A stretch of 64,000 nt of DNA from Anaerolineales bacterium (GTDB lineage Bacteria > Chloroflexota > Anaerolineae > Anaerolineales > UBA11579), in the NCBI GenBank assembly GCA_026129255.1, contig JAHCIJ010000001.1:798949-862948 (forward strand), read 5' to 3'. Position numbers and translations under genes: made by a program. Of the stretch, positions 24,978-33,309 are shown in pieces; within the stretch, counting starts at the first letter, position 1, and every line of letters starts with the position of its first letter. A model generated the notes under the pieces. That model did no database searches and had not been told where the DNA came from. It saw only the letters and a program-made list of their open reading frames with translations.

Positions 24978-25985
24978 TTATCCATAAAACGTAGTCCTGC
25001 GAATATCGCTCAGCAGTGCCGCGGTTACGGCATCATTTTCGTCGCCCAATTCCAGCTTGACGTCGTCTTCGTCCACCACGCCGTCCAGCTCAGCGTAGAC
25101 GGCGCGTGCCCAGCGGGCAAAGGTGCGGCTGCCGAGATCCACCGGCTGCTGGCGCAACCACAGCGGCACATAGGAATAGTCGGCCTGGTCAAGCACGGCG
25201 ACGAAGTCTTCGTTCTCGCCCAGCAGCACCCAGCCCAGGTTACGGTTGAAGATACGCTCGCGGTCAAAGGTCAGCGACCCATCGCTGCGCGCTTCCTTGG
25301 GGGCACGGTCAATGATGAGCTTGTAGTAGGCACGCGTCTCATCGAGGCTGTATCCCCCCGCCCGGCCGGCCACATAGCGCACCAGCGGCTGTATTGCTAC
25401 GCCCAGGTCGAGTTGGCGCACGGGGATGTTTGGATTGCTCTCGATGATCTCGAGGAACGGCTCTTCAAACTTGTGCAGCGATGCATTGATGGCCTGGGCG
25501 GCAAGGCGGCGGCGCTCGCCGCGCTCCTGGGCGGTCAGCCCCAGCCCGTGCGTACGAAAGGCTTCAGCCACTTCCACCGTGAAGGGTTCGCCACCCGTTT
25601 GGCGTAGGATGCCTTTGCGCAGCAACTCAAACAGGAGCAGCGTGAGCGTGATGTTGATCGGCCGCCCCAGCAGCACAGCAGCCTCAGGCGGCGTGAGCCC
25701 GCGCTTGACCCCTCCGCCTTCAATGCGCGCCACGGCGGGCTGGTACGCGGCGACCTGTCTGCGCCGCCAGGCCGCCCATGCCAGCAAGCCAACCAACGGC
25801 ACGAAGGCCACTACCTGCGCCAGCGGCGAGACGGCGAACAATGCCAGCAGCCCGGCCGCCAGGGCGGCGAAAAGCAGCTTGCCCTGCCCGCGGCCTAGTT
25901 GAAAGAACAATAGCCACAGCAACGCCGTGAACACGGCGACTGTGGCTATGCGCAGGATGCTATTGGCTTCGAAGGTGACGAGCAT
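24978..25985 (-). CDS. Membrane protein paralogous to the core of the Cys-tailed protein
   Basis: 335 residues: two to three hydrophobic helices in the first 75, then GGGVKRGLTPPEAAVLLGRPINITLTLLLFELLRKGIL, the same block as GIKRGLTAPEAAVLLEQPMDKILSMILF in the 560-residue protein. Similarity continues through the helical region (FEEPFLEII...YSLDETRAYYKLIIDRAPKEA). It lacks the signal peptide, ectodomain and Cys tail. It lies 133 nt downstream of the complete radical SAM gene on the same strand, mirroring the plus-strand pair. TATAAT ends 8 nt before the ATG, so it has its own probably leaderless start. The family is otherwise unknown to me. Confidence 0.7.
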   Translation of the reverse strand: MLVTFEANSILRIATVAVFTALLWLLFFQLGRGQGKLLFAALAAGLLALFAVSPLAQVVAFVPLVGLLAWAAWRRRQVAAYQPAVARIEGGGVKRGLTPPEAAVLLGRPINITLTLLLFELLRKGILRQTGGEPFTVEVAEAFRTHGLGLTAQERGERRRLAAQAINASLHKFEEPFLEIIESNPNIPVRQLDLGVAIQPLVRYVAGRAGGYSLDETRAYYKLIIDRAPKEARSDGSLTFDRERIFNRNLGWVLLGENEDFVAVLDQADYSYVPLWLRQQPVDLGSRTFARWARAVYAELDGVVDEDDVKLELGDENDAVTAALLSDIRRTTFYG

Positions 25986-25993
25986 CAGGAGAG

Positions 25994-25999
25994 ATTATA
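25994..25999 (-). promoter_or_regulatory. -10 box, leaderless spacing (335-aa membrane protein)
   Basis: TATAAT on the minus strand, 8 nt before the ATG at 25985; no Shine-Dalgarno. Confidence 0.45.
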
Positions 26000-26017
26000 A
26001 GTGACGGAGGATGTAAT

Positions 26018-26085
26018 GCCGCCCATTGGTCACTTAGTCATCTAGTCAGCGTTGACTATCAGACTAAGAGACTAAACGACGGAGT
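26018..26085. repeat. 8-nt-unit repeat island (family A)
   Basis: CATTGGTC, ACTTAGTC, ATCTAGTC, then TCAGACTA, AGAGACTA in inverted sense. It lies between the two minus-strand genes of the radical-SAM locus. Confidence 0.75.
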
Positions 26086-26118
26086 GGCACCGAGCTAGCA
26101 ATCGCTATTAGGCGGCGC

Positions 26119-27744
26119 TTACTTCCCCATCACGCCAATATCTTCCAGCCCGATCATGTCAAAGTTGCCGCTGGCACGCGTCTTGGTGCGCGTGGTGCTG
26201 GGCGATGGGGTGAAGCCGCCGGTGGGAATGTAGCCCGCGGTGTGGGAGTGTCCCTTGACCTGGTGGGCTGAGGCGCCGGTGCCACAGCTACCACTGCAGC
26301 CGGAGCAACCGCCGCCGCTGCCCTCGGAGATGCGTACGCCGTCACGCGCTTCGCGCTCGATACGGCAGCCGCCGCCGCACAGCGGCAGGTCAGGGCAGGT
26401 CCAACACTTCTCAGGCAGGCCGTAGCCCTTGGGATCTTGCTCGCGGTAGCGGAAGCTGCGGAACAGCTCGCCGTCCCAAATCTGTTCCCATGGGTCGTGC
26501 AGAATGTTGCCCGCCGAAACATAGTACGACTGGCACGGCAGCACATCGCCGTTGGGCTCAATGCACAGCGAGTACTCGCCGGCGTTGCAGCGCTTGGCGC
26601 CAATTTCAAGCTCCACCGGCGACATGCGGCAATACTCAGTGGGCGTGTACCACAGGAAGCGCATGCCCATTTCGTTGGCTTTGTCGCGCACGCGCACCAG
26701 CAAGGCGGGCATCTCTTTTTCGTCGATAGCGTTGGGATGGGCAAAACCGCCACCGGAGTAGATCATGCCGTTCATGGCGAAGGTACGGATACCCAGCGAG
26801 TATAGGAACTCGATGATCTCTTCCACATGGCCCATGTTGGCGCGCATCAGCGTGGTGTTGGTAATGACGTGCACACGGCTGGCCACCGCGTTCTCAATGC
26901 CCTGCACAGTCTGATGCCATGCCTTGGCACCCATCATGGCGTTGTGGACTTCGGCGCGGCTGGAGTCGAGCGTGAACTGCACGTGGTTCAAACCCGCATC
27001 GGCCAACTGCTGCATATAGTCCTGATGCGCAATATGGCGGCCATTGGTGTTGAGGCCGACGACCATGCCGAGTTGGTCCGCATAGCGGATGACCTGTGGC
27101 AGGTCTGGGTGCAAGGTCGCCTCGCCGCCGGTCAGGATCAGATGCGGTACGCCTAGCTCAGCCAGGCGGTCAAGCACGGCATACCACTCCGTGAGCGGCA
27201 GCGACGGCATCTCGAGGCGATTGGCCTCGTTATAGCAATGCGGGCATTCGTTGTTGCAGCCGTAGGTCAGGGCGATGTCAACTTTGTACGGCGCATTGAC
27301 CTCGACGCTGAACATGGGCGACATTTCCAAGGTGTCAGACAACTCACAGGTCGGGCAATCGCCATCCGGATGGGCAAAGCCCTCCACCATGTCATAGATC
27401 TGCTGCAGCTCGCGTTCGATCTGCGCCAACGGCACATCCGGGTGCCAGCCGCCGATGCGGGCGCGGGCTTGGGCACGCGGCACGCCATCGAGGGCCATCT
27501 TGGCCATCAGCGCGGCGGTGTGGTTGAGATGCACCACATCGGTCACATCAATAAAGAGCACACCATTGCCACTGGGCTCAAAGCGCAGGTGGATACGCAT
27601 GCTGCGGCCATGCGCCATCGCAATGTCGTAGGTGTGCAAGCCGATACGCGGCTTTTCAGGTTGAGAGAAAGCGGAGAGGAAGTTGGCGGTGTCGCTGCGC
27701 ACTCCCTGCCAGAGCTTATTGACACTGCGAGTATCGAGGGCCAT
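26119..27744 (-). CDS. Radical SAM/SPASM enzyme with PqqD-like N-terminus and Gly/Cys tail
   Basis: 541 residues. Residues about 45-100 (IHLRFEPSGNGVLFIDVTDVVHLNHTAALM) look like a PqqD/RRE peptide-binding segment. The radical SAM core has Cys163, Cys167, Cys170 (YGCNNECPHCYNE) and GGEAT (206-210). The SPASM part shows Cys386, 394, 404, 447, 450, 456 and 460 (KRCNAGEYSLC, VLPCQ, EKCWTCPDLPLCGGGC), able to hold auxiliary iron-sulfur clusters. A further segment EGSGGGCSGCSGSCGTG (474-490) and a Ser/Thr/Gly tail follow. SPASM enzymes commonly modify ribosomally made peptides. TATACT ends 7 nt before the ATG. The target is unknown; nearby Cys tails are candidates. Confidence 0.85.
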   Translation of the reverse strand: MALDTRSVNKLWQGVRSDTANFLSAFSQPEKPRIGLHTYDIAMAHGRSMRIHLRFEPSGNGVLFIDVTDVVHLNHTAALMAKMALDGVPRAQARARIGGWHPDVPLAQIERELQQIYDMVEGFAHPDGDCPTCELSDTLEMSPMFSVEVNAPYKVDIALTYGCNNECPHCYNEANRLEMPSLPLTEWYAVLDRLAELGVPHLILTGGEATLHPDLPQVIRYADQLGMVVGLNTNGRHIAHQDYMQQLADAGLNHVQFTLDSSRAEVHNAMMGAKAWHQTVQGIENAVASRVHVITNTTLMRANMGHVEEIIEFLYSLGIRTFAMNGMIYSGGGFAHPNAIDEKEMPALLVRVRDKANEMGMRFLWYTPTEYCRMSPVELEIGAKRCNAGEYSLCIEPNGDVLPCQSYYVSAGNILHDPWEQIWDGELFRSFRYREQDPKGYGLPEKCWTCPDLPLCGGGCRIEREARDGVRISEGSGGGCSGCSGSCGTGASAHQVKGHSHTAGYIPTGGFTPSPSTTRTKTRASGNFDMIGLEDIGVMGK

Positions 27745-27751
27745 AGATAAG

Positions 27752-27757
27752 AGTATA
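27752..27757 (-). promoter_or_regulatory. -10 box, leaderless spacing (radical SAM/SPASM gene)
   Basis: TATACT on the minus strand ends 7 nt before the ATG at 27744. Confidence 0.5.
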
Positions 27758-27765
27758 CGCGATAA

Positions 27766-27834
27766 ATCACTTAATCGACCAGCTGACTAAGCGACCAGAT
27801 GACAGTCACTTGGTCGCTTAGTCAGCTGGTCATT
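27766..27834. repeat. 8-nt-unit island with a perfect 21-bp inverted repeat
   Basis: The arms 27777-27797 and 27811-27831 are exact reverse complements, built from GACCAGCT, GACTAAGC, GACCA and their inverses, around a 13-nt loop. It sits between divergent genes. Confidence 0.9.
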
Positions 27835-27842
27835 GAGCGTTC

Positions 27843-27848
27843 TATAAT
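27843..27848 (+). promoter_or_regulatory. -10 box, leaderless spacing (methyltransferase)
   Basis: TATAAT ends 6 nt before the ATG at 27855. Confidence 0.5.
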
Positions 27849-27854
27849 TCCCTG

Positions 27855-28607
27855 ATGGATTTATCCCAAACCCATGCCCGCTACACCCAGCAAGCCTCTT
27901 GGACCGCGCCGGCGCGGCGCCACCTGCTGACGGCGGCCGGGCTACCCAATGCCCGGCGCGTGCTCGAGGTCGGCTGCGGCACAGGAGCGGTGCTGAACGG
28001 CCTGCGGCTGCCTGTACGCTGTCTGCACGGGCTGGACATTGACCGGGCTGCCCTGCAGCTAGCGCGGCAGCACGCGCCGCAGGCGGTGCTCGCCGCGAGC
28101 GATGCGCACCGCTTGCCCTACCCAGACGCGTATTTTGATATTGCCTATTGCCATTTTGTGCTGCTGTGGCTGGCAGACCCAGCCCGCGGCCTGGCGGAGA
28201 TGTGCCGCGTGGTGCGCCCAGGCGGCGCCGTGCTGGCGCTGGCCGAGCCGGACTACAGCCAGCGCGAGGATGAGCCAACCGAGCTGGCGGCGCTGGGCCA
28301 CGCCCAGACAGCGGCGCTGCAAGCGCGCGGCGCACACACCAGCATCGGGGGACAGCTAGCGGCGCTGTTCGCCGCGGCCGGTCTGCAGTTGGTAGACGCC
28401 GGGCTGCTGCAAACAGGCGGTCTAGCAATAGGCGCTAGCGCGGCACAAGCGGCTGCCGCAGAGGCCAGCACCCTGCGCGCAGACCTCAGCGGGCGCGTAC
28501 CGCCCGAGCAGTTGGAGCGCTGGCTGGCGCAGGACGCGGCGGCCAGCGCCGCGGGCACACGGCGGCTACACGTACCAACCTATTTTGCATTCGGCCGCGT
28601 GCTATGA
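27855..28607 (+). CDS. Class I SAM-dependent methyltransferase
   Basis: A 250-residue soluble protein. RVLEVGCGTGAVLNGL (motif I), LHGLDIDRAALQLAR (ribose-binding acidic residue), DAHRLPYPDAYFDIAYCHFVLLWLADPARGLAEMCRVVRPGGAVLALAEPDY make a Methyltransf_11-type fold. The C-terminal half is Ala-rich and helical. The substrate cannot be told from the sequence. It probably has a leaderless message, and ends 51 nt before the small membrane-protein gene, which has its own TATAAT box. Confidence 0.88.
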   Translation: MDLSQTHARYTQQASWTAPARRHLLTAAGLPNARRVLEVGCGTGAVLNGLRLPVRCLHGLDIDRAALQLARQHAPQAVLAASDAHRLPYPDAYFDIAYCHFVLLWLADPARGLAEMCRVVRPGGAVLALAEPDYSQREDEPTELAALGHAQTAALQARGAHTSIGGQLAALFAAAGLQLVDAGLLQTGGLAIGASAAQAAAAEASTLRADLSGRVPPEQLERWLAQDAAASAAGTRRLHVPTYFAFGRVL

Positions 28608-28658
28608 GCCTGCGCGCCCAGCGTATAATGTGAATCAAACTCTTGCCAGTGAGGGATT

Positions 28659-29306
28659 ATGTTCAAAGATCATCGCAATTTGCTTGGCGTACTGCTGATC
28701 CTGTTCGGCGTGTACTTGGTGTTAGAACAGTTCGGCATCATCCCCGCCTCGGCCCGCGGCCTGGTGCCGGCAGCTTTGTTCATCATTGCTGCGATTTCAT
28801 TGTTCTCCATGTTCTTCGCCAACCCCAGCCGGTGGTGGGCAGCCATGGTGGGCTTCTTTCTCTCCGGCTTAGCCATCTCCGCCCTGGTGGGCGTATTTGC
28901 CCCAGACATGAGTGAGCGCATTGGCGGCCCCATCTTCCTGGGGGCACTGAGCCTGGGCTTTGCTTCAGTTTTCCTGATCAACCGTGAGTTGTGGTGGGCC
29001 ATCATCCCCAGCGGCGTCACGCTCTCGCTGGCGGCAGTCTCGTATTTCGAGAGCACGCCGGAGCAGCTGCCGTTTGAGCCAGCTGGTGTGCTCTTCATCG
29101 GCCTAGGCCTCACTTTCCTGCTGCTCTCTACTGTGAAAGCACAAGGCCAGCAGCTCGCCTGGGCGATCTACCCTGCCATCCCACTGCTGGTGTTTGGCAC
29201 GATGCTAGCCTTGGGAACAGAACAAAGCTGGTCGGTCATGGGGCCGTTGCTGCTCATTGCTGGCGGTGTCTGGCTTCTGTATTCTTCGCTGCGCAAGCGC
29301 AACTAG
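28659..29306 (+). CDS. Multi-helix membrane protein, LiaI/DUF5668-like start
   Basis: 215 residues with about seven to eight hydrophobic segments filling the chain and a short basic end (SLRKRN). The opening HRNLLGVLLILFGVYLVLEQFGIIP resembles the repeated two-helix unit of LiaI-LiaF/DUF5668 membrane proteins involved in envelope-stress sensing; the match is by eye. GAGGG precedes the ATG and TATAAT lies about 30 nt upstream. No partner kinase is near. Function is unknown. Confidence 0.6.
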   Translation: MFKDHRNLLGVLLILFGVYLVLEQFGIIPASARGLVPAALFIIAAISLFSMFFANPSRWWAAMVGFFLSGLAISALVGVFAPDMSERIGGPIFLGALSLGFASVFLINRELWWAIIPSGVTLSLAAVSYFESTPEQLPFEPAGVLFIGLGLTFLLLSTVKAQGQQLAWAIYPAIPLLVFGTMLALGTEQSWSVMGPLLLIAGGVWLLYSSLRKRN

Positions 29307-29379
29307 ACCCATTTGCTATATAATTCACGAATAGCCAACATCAATTTCTAATCAGGTTACTGGTTATACAAGGAGACTT

Positions 29380-30432
29380 ATGACCACCCGAGCTGCTGCC
29401 CAGAAGGGCACCAAAACCCACCCCATCCCATTGTTCAAACGCTGGCAAACAGTGCTGAATGGCTGCAACATCCCTCAACTTGAGATCGCTGACGGCGTTA
29501 CTCGCTGGCTGGTGATCGCACGTGCCTGCGTGTTCTCCATGTCCTTCACCTCTGGCATGTTGGGTTTGCTCATCGCTGCTGAGCAAGTTGGCGTGAGCAA
29601 CGTAAACTGGCTGCTGGGCATCCTGGCCGTTATCGGTGTCGTCGTTGCGCACGCCTCCAACAACCTGCTGAATGATTACTTTGACGTGCGCCAGGGCGTG
29701 GACACCGAAGACTATCCGCGTGCCCAGTACAGTGTGCACCCCATCCTGGGCGGCCTGACCACGCCCAAGGGGCTGCTGGTGGCCGCCGCCATCCTGAATG
29801 TGGTTGACCTAGCCATCATGCTCTACCTGTTTAGCCAGCGCGGCATCACCATCGTCGCCTTTGCCGTGGCTGGTCTGCTGCTCAGCCTCCTGTACACCAG
29901 CGTGCTGAAGCGCGCTGGTCTGGGCGAGCTGACCGCTCTCGTAGTGTGGGGGCCGCTGATGATCGGTGGCACCGCCTACGCGGCGGCGGGCACGATCAAC
30001 CCTGCCATCTGGACCCTCACCCTGCCCTACGGCCTGATCGTAGCCTCCGTGCTGATCGGTAAGCACATCGACAAGATCAAGCCCGACAAGAAGGTCGGCG
30101 TAAACTCGGTACCCGTGCTGCTGGGCGAGGAGCGCTCGCTCAAGCTGAACAAGGTCACCTTCATCATCTTCTACATCCTGATCGTGGCAATGGTAGCCCT
30201 AAAGTACACCGGCCCCTGGGTACTGCTGACCTTCCTGGCCATCCCACGCCTGCGCCAAACCTGGAAGGCATATTCTGAACCCAAGCCCGCCAAGGCGCCT
30301 GCTGGCTGGACGGTATGGCCGCTGTGGTACGTGAGCTGGGCTATGCTTTTCAACCGCAAGGCTGGCGAATACTTCACCCTCGGCCTGATCTTGAACCTCG
30401 CTACGCCGTATGTGATGGGGCTGTTTAGCTAA
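29380..30432 (+). CDS. UbiA-family prenyltransferase (MenA-like)
   Basis: A 350-residue integral membrane prenyltransferase with about nine helices. The first Asp-rich motif reads NNLLNDYFDVRQGVDTED and the second DKIKPDKKVGVNSVPVLLG; LYTSVLKRAGLGELTALVVWGPLMIGG is close to MenA, which attaches a polyprenyl chain to 1,4-dihydroxy-2-naphthoate in menaquinone synthesis. The second motif is less acidic than usual. No other men genes are in the window, so a different aromatic acceptor is possible. GGAG precedes the start; the next gene begins 6 nt after the stop. Confidence 0.82.
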   Translation: MTTRAAAQKGTKTHPIPLFKRWQTVLNGCNIPQLEIADGVTRWLVIARACVFSMSFTSGMLGLLIAAEQVGVSNVNWLLGILAVIGVVVAHASNNLLNDYFDVRQGVDTEDYPRAQYSVHPILGGLTTPKGLLVAAAILNVVDLAIMLYLFSQRGITIVAFAVAGLLLSLLYTSVLKRAGLGELTALVVWGPLMIGGTAYAAAGTINPAIWTLTLPYGLIVASVLIGKHIDKIKPDKKVGVNSVPVLLGEERSLKLNKVTFIIFYILIVAMVALKYTGPWVLLTFLAIPRLRQTWKAYSEPKPAKAPAGWTVWPLWYVSWAMLFNRKAGEYFTLGLILNLATPYVMGLFS

Positions 30433-30438
30433 AGCAAA

Positions 30439-31866
30439 ATGCTGGCGTACACACAAACCAGACGCAACTTCTGGGATGCGCTATACAACAAGGCTAGTCG
30501 GAAACCCCGGCTAGCCTTGCACTATCACCGCCAGCTAGCGCGCCATTACCAGGCACTGGTACCCAAGGGACAACGTGTACTCGAGTTAGGCTGCGGAGAT
30601 GGCAAGTTGCTTGCCTCGCTCAGCCCAAGTTTCGGTGTGGGTGTAGATTTCAGCTATGCTGCGGTACAAGCCGCTCGCGAATGTCATCCGCAGTTACACT
30701 GGATTCAGACGGATGTCCACAGTTTGCCCATCCGGGGGACCTTTGACGTAATCATCCTCTCAGACTTGCTGAATGATGTCTGGGATGTGCAACTGCTGCT
30801 AGAACGTTTGCACTCCCTTTGCCACACGCGCACACGCATCATCATCAATTCCTACAGTCGCTTGTGGCAGCTGCCCCTCTCGATAGCAGAAGCACTTAAG
30901 CTAAAGAACCGATTGCTGACACAAAATTGGTTCACCAAAGAAGATACGATCAATCTGCTTGGCCTTGCTAGCTATGAACCAGTCAAAAGTAGCGCGGAGA
31001 TACTCCTGCCTTTGCACATTCCGCCGCTGTCCGGCTTCCTGAACAGTTTCCTTGTCAAACTGCCCTTCTTCAACATCTTTGCGCTCACCAACTACATCGC
31101 AGCGCGGCCACTCGATAGCGGCCCGCGCATAGGTGTAAGTTTCCCGCCTAGCGTTTCAGTCATCATTCCGGCTCGCAATGAAGCCGGTAACATCGCCGAG
31201 ATCTTTGCACGCGTGCCAGCCTTGGGCAGCCAGACTGAGCTCATCTTTGTTGAGGGCCACTCGAAGGACAATACCTACGAAGTGATCGAGCAGGAGATCC
31301 AGAGGCATCCGCACATCAAATCCCAGCTATTGAAGCAGACCGGCATCGGCAAGGCGAATGCCTCGTGGCAGGGTTTTGCCGCAGCCAGCAACGACATCCT
31401 GATGATCCTGGACTCTGATCTTTCGGTCCCGCCTGAGGATCTGCGCCGTTTTTATGATGCCATCGCCGCCAATAAAGGCGAGTTCATCAATGGCACGCGG
31501 CTGGTCTACCCGATGGAACAGAACGCCATGCGTACTGCCAACCTGATCGGCAACAAAGCATTCAGCATGATCTTCTCGTGGCTGCTGGGGCAAACCGTGA
31601 AGGACACCTTGTGCGGCACCAAGGTGCTGTATCGCGAGGACTTTGAGCTGCTCAAGCAAGAATATTCCCTCTTCAGCAAAGTTGACCCTTTCGGTGATTT
31701 TGACCTGCTCTTCGGCGCGACCAAGCTCAACCTGCGTATTGTTGACCTGCCCATTCGCTACCGCGAACGCGTATACGGACAAACCAACATTCAACGCTGG
31801 CGCCACGGCGTGATGCTGCTACGTATTACAATAGCGGCAATGCTGAACATGAAATTTGTTGCTTAA
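30439..31866 (+). CDS. Methyltransferase-glycosyltransferase 2 fusion
   Basis: 475 residues in two parts. Residues 1-215 are a class I SAM methyltransferase (RVLELGCGDGKLLASL, GVDFSYAAVQAA, FDVIILSDLLNDVWD). Residues 235-475 are a GT-A fold family 2 glycosyltransferase of the dolichyl/polyprenyl-phosphate sugar synthase kind (SVIIPARNEAGNIAEI, EGHSKDNT, ILDSDLSVPPED, KDTLCGTKVLYRED). No terminal membrane helices are present. Both domains look intact. It follows the UbiA gene by 6 nt and precedes another methyltransferase. Base composition from here to about 32640 looks lower in GC than the neighbours, which may mean separate origin. Confidence 0.8.
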   Translation: MLAYTQTRRNFWDALYNKASRKPRLALHYHRQLARHYQALVPKGQRVLELGCGDGKLLASLSPSFGVGVDFSYAAVQAARECHPQLHWIQTDVHSLPIRGTFDVIILSDLLNDVWDVQLLLERLHSLCHTRTRIIINSYSRLWQLPLSIAEALKLKNRLLTQNWFTKEDTINLLGLASYEPVKSSAEILLPLHIPPLSGFLNSFLVKLPFFNIFALTNYIAARPLDSGPRIGVSFPPSVSVIIPARNEAGNIAEIFARVPALGSQTELIFVEGHSKDNTYEVIEQEIQRHPHIKSQLLKQTGIGKANASWQGFAAASNDILMILDSDLSVPPEDLRRFYDAIAANKGEFINGTRLVYPMEQNAMRTANLIGNKAFSMIFSWLLGQTVKDTLCGTKVLYREDFELLKQEYSLFSKVDPFGDFDLLFGATKLNLRIVDLPIRYRERVYGQTNIQRWRHGVMLLRITIAAMLNMKFVA

Positions 31867-31896
31867 TTTCGTCATAAGCCAAAATTACAGAAACCA

Positions 31897-32625
31897 ATGA
31901 CCACGAGCCGCTCTGTACACGAAATTGAACACGGAAAGCGACTTCTCAGCTTAGGTGCAGAAGATGCTTGGGGCTGGGGTACTCCCGCCGGACGAAAACG
32001 TGCTGAGAAACGCGCTGCCAAGATCATCAATGCTGTCAGGCTTAGGGAAGGCAAGACCGTCCTGGAGCTAGGTTGCGGTACGGGAAACTTCACACAGGTT
32101 TTTGCCGCTACTGGAGCACAGATCACCGCGAATGACATTTCGCCTGATCTCCTGGAGGTTGCTCAGAGGGACAACCCTAGCGTGAAATTCATCTGTGCCC
32201 GCTTTGAGGATCTGCCAGGAGAAGAACTTTACGACTCGATAATTGGGTCTTCCGTACTGCATCACCTGGAGGTTGAACCCGCTTTAGCCAAGAGCTATGC
32301 TCTGCTCAAGCCCGGCGGCACATTTGCCTTTGCGGAGCCTAATATGCTCAACCCGCAGATCTTTGCCGAGCGCACCTTCATGCGCAAGTTACTTCCGCAA
32401 GTGTCCCCCGATGAGACTGCGTTTGTGCGCTGGCAGTTAGCCAAACTATTGCAAAAACACGGCTTCGTAAATATCCACATCACTCCCTTTGATTGGCTGC
32501 ACCCGCTCATCCCTGCCCCACTGATCAAGTTGACTGAGACGATCGGGAGCGTGCTCGAAAGCCTGCCGCTAGTGCGTGAATTTTCAGGGTCGTTGCTGAT
32601 CAGCTTTCAGAAACCCGTACGTTAG
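31897..32625 (+). CDS. Class I SAM-dependent methyltransferase
   Basis: 242 residues with KTVLELGCGTGNFTQVFA (motif I), TANDISPDLLEVAQR, FEDLPGEELYDSIIGSSVLHHLEVEPALAKSYALLKPGGTFAFAEPN. The pattern is that of small-molecule or lipid/sugar methyltransferases. It is 30 nt downstream of the methyltransferase-GT2 fusion in the same direction and shares its lower GC, so the three genes from UbiA onward form one probable operon making or modifying a lipid-linked glycan or quinone-like molecule. That link is inference. Confidence 0.82.
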   Translation: MTTSRSVHEIEHGKRLLSLGAEDAWGWGTPAGRKRAEKRAAKIINAVRLREGKTVLELGCGTGNFTQVFAATGAQITANDISPDLLEVAQRDNPSVKFICARFEDLPGEELYDSIIGSSVLHHLEVEPALAKSYALLKPGGTFAFAEPNMLNPQIFAERTFMRKLLPQVSPDETAFVRWQLAKLLQKHGFVNIHITPFDWLHPLIPAPLIKLTETIGSVLESLPLVREFSGSLLISFQKPVR

Positions 32626-32717
32626 CGCTTGTCCTCGATCATGCTAAGCAAGGGAACAATTACATCTATCGTATAGATACTTGCTGCTGTAGGAACCAAG
32701 ACTCAAGGGAGTGCCTA

Positions 32718-33230
32718 ATGAGCGAGCTACAAGACTTCCGCGCAGGCAAAGACGCCTTCTTCGCCACCAGTTCCCAGTCCCCGCTCACGCCTGAGCAGCG
32801 CGAGCATTTCACTGCGCTGAGCTACTTCCCCGAGAACCCGGCGCTGCGTCTCGAGGTCGAGATCCAGTCCTTTGAAGTGCAAGACTTCGTCGATATGCCA
32901 ACTTCCACGGGGGATGTGAAGACCTATCAGCACTATGGGCGCTTCTCGTTTGAGGTAGAGGGCCAGACCGCCGAGCTCACGCTGTTCTCCAGCCCGCATG
33001 GATACTTCCTGCTGTTCGTCGACTCGTTGGCAGGCGCCGAAACCTATGGCGCCGGCCGCTACCTGGACCCGGAGCAGCTGGATGACGGCAAGTTCCTGAT
33101 CGACTTCAACCTGGCCTACAACCCCTATTGCGCATATAACGAGATGTGGAATTGCCCTATCCCCCCGGCGGAGAACCGACTGAGCGTGGCGATACGCGCT
33201 GGTGAGAAGATCCCACAGCTAGAGAAATAG
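32718..33230 (+). CDS. DUF1684 family protein
   Basis: 170 residues, cytoplasmic. It matches DUF1684 in its fixed points: DFRAGKDAFFATSSQSPL, FTALSYFPENPALRLEVEI, TYQHYGRFSFEVEGQTAELTLF, GAGRYLDPEQ, IDFNLAYNPYCAYNEMWNCPIPPAENRLSVAIRAGEK. The role of the family is unknown; conserved Cys and Asn-Pro-Tyr patches near the C-terminus may form a binding site. AGGGAG lies 6 nt upstream. It stands alone. Confidence 0.9.
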   Translation: MSELQDFRAGKDAFFATSSQSPLTPEQREHFTALSYFPENPALRLEVEIQSFEVQDFVDMPTSTGDVKTYQHYGRFSFEVEGQTAELTLFSSPHGYFLLFVDSLAGAETYGAGRYLDPEQLDDGKFLIDFNLAYNPYCAYNEMWNCPIPPAENRLSVAIRAGEKIPQLEK

Positions 33231-33278
33231 GTCGATTAGTCAGTTAGTCGACTAGCTGACCAACTGACTAAGTGACCG
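33229..33278. repeat. 8-nt-unit repeat island (family A)
   Basis: GGTCGATTAGTCAGTTAGTC faces GACCAACTGACTAAGTGACC, a nearly perfect inverted pair with a few G-T pairs. Confidence 0.8.
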
Positions 33279-33309
33279 GGTTTGGTTTTTTGATTAAAAT
33301 CCATCCATA

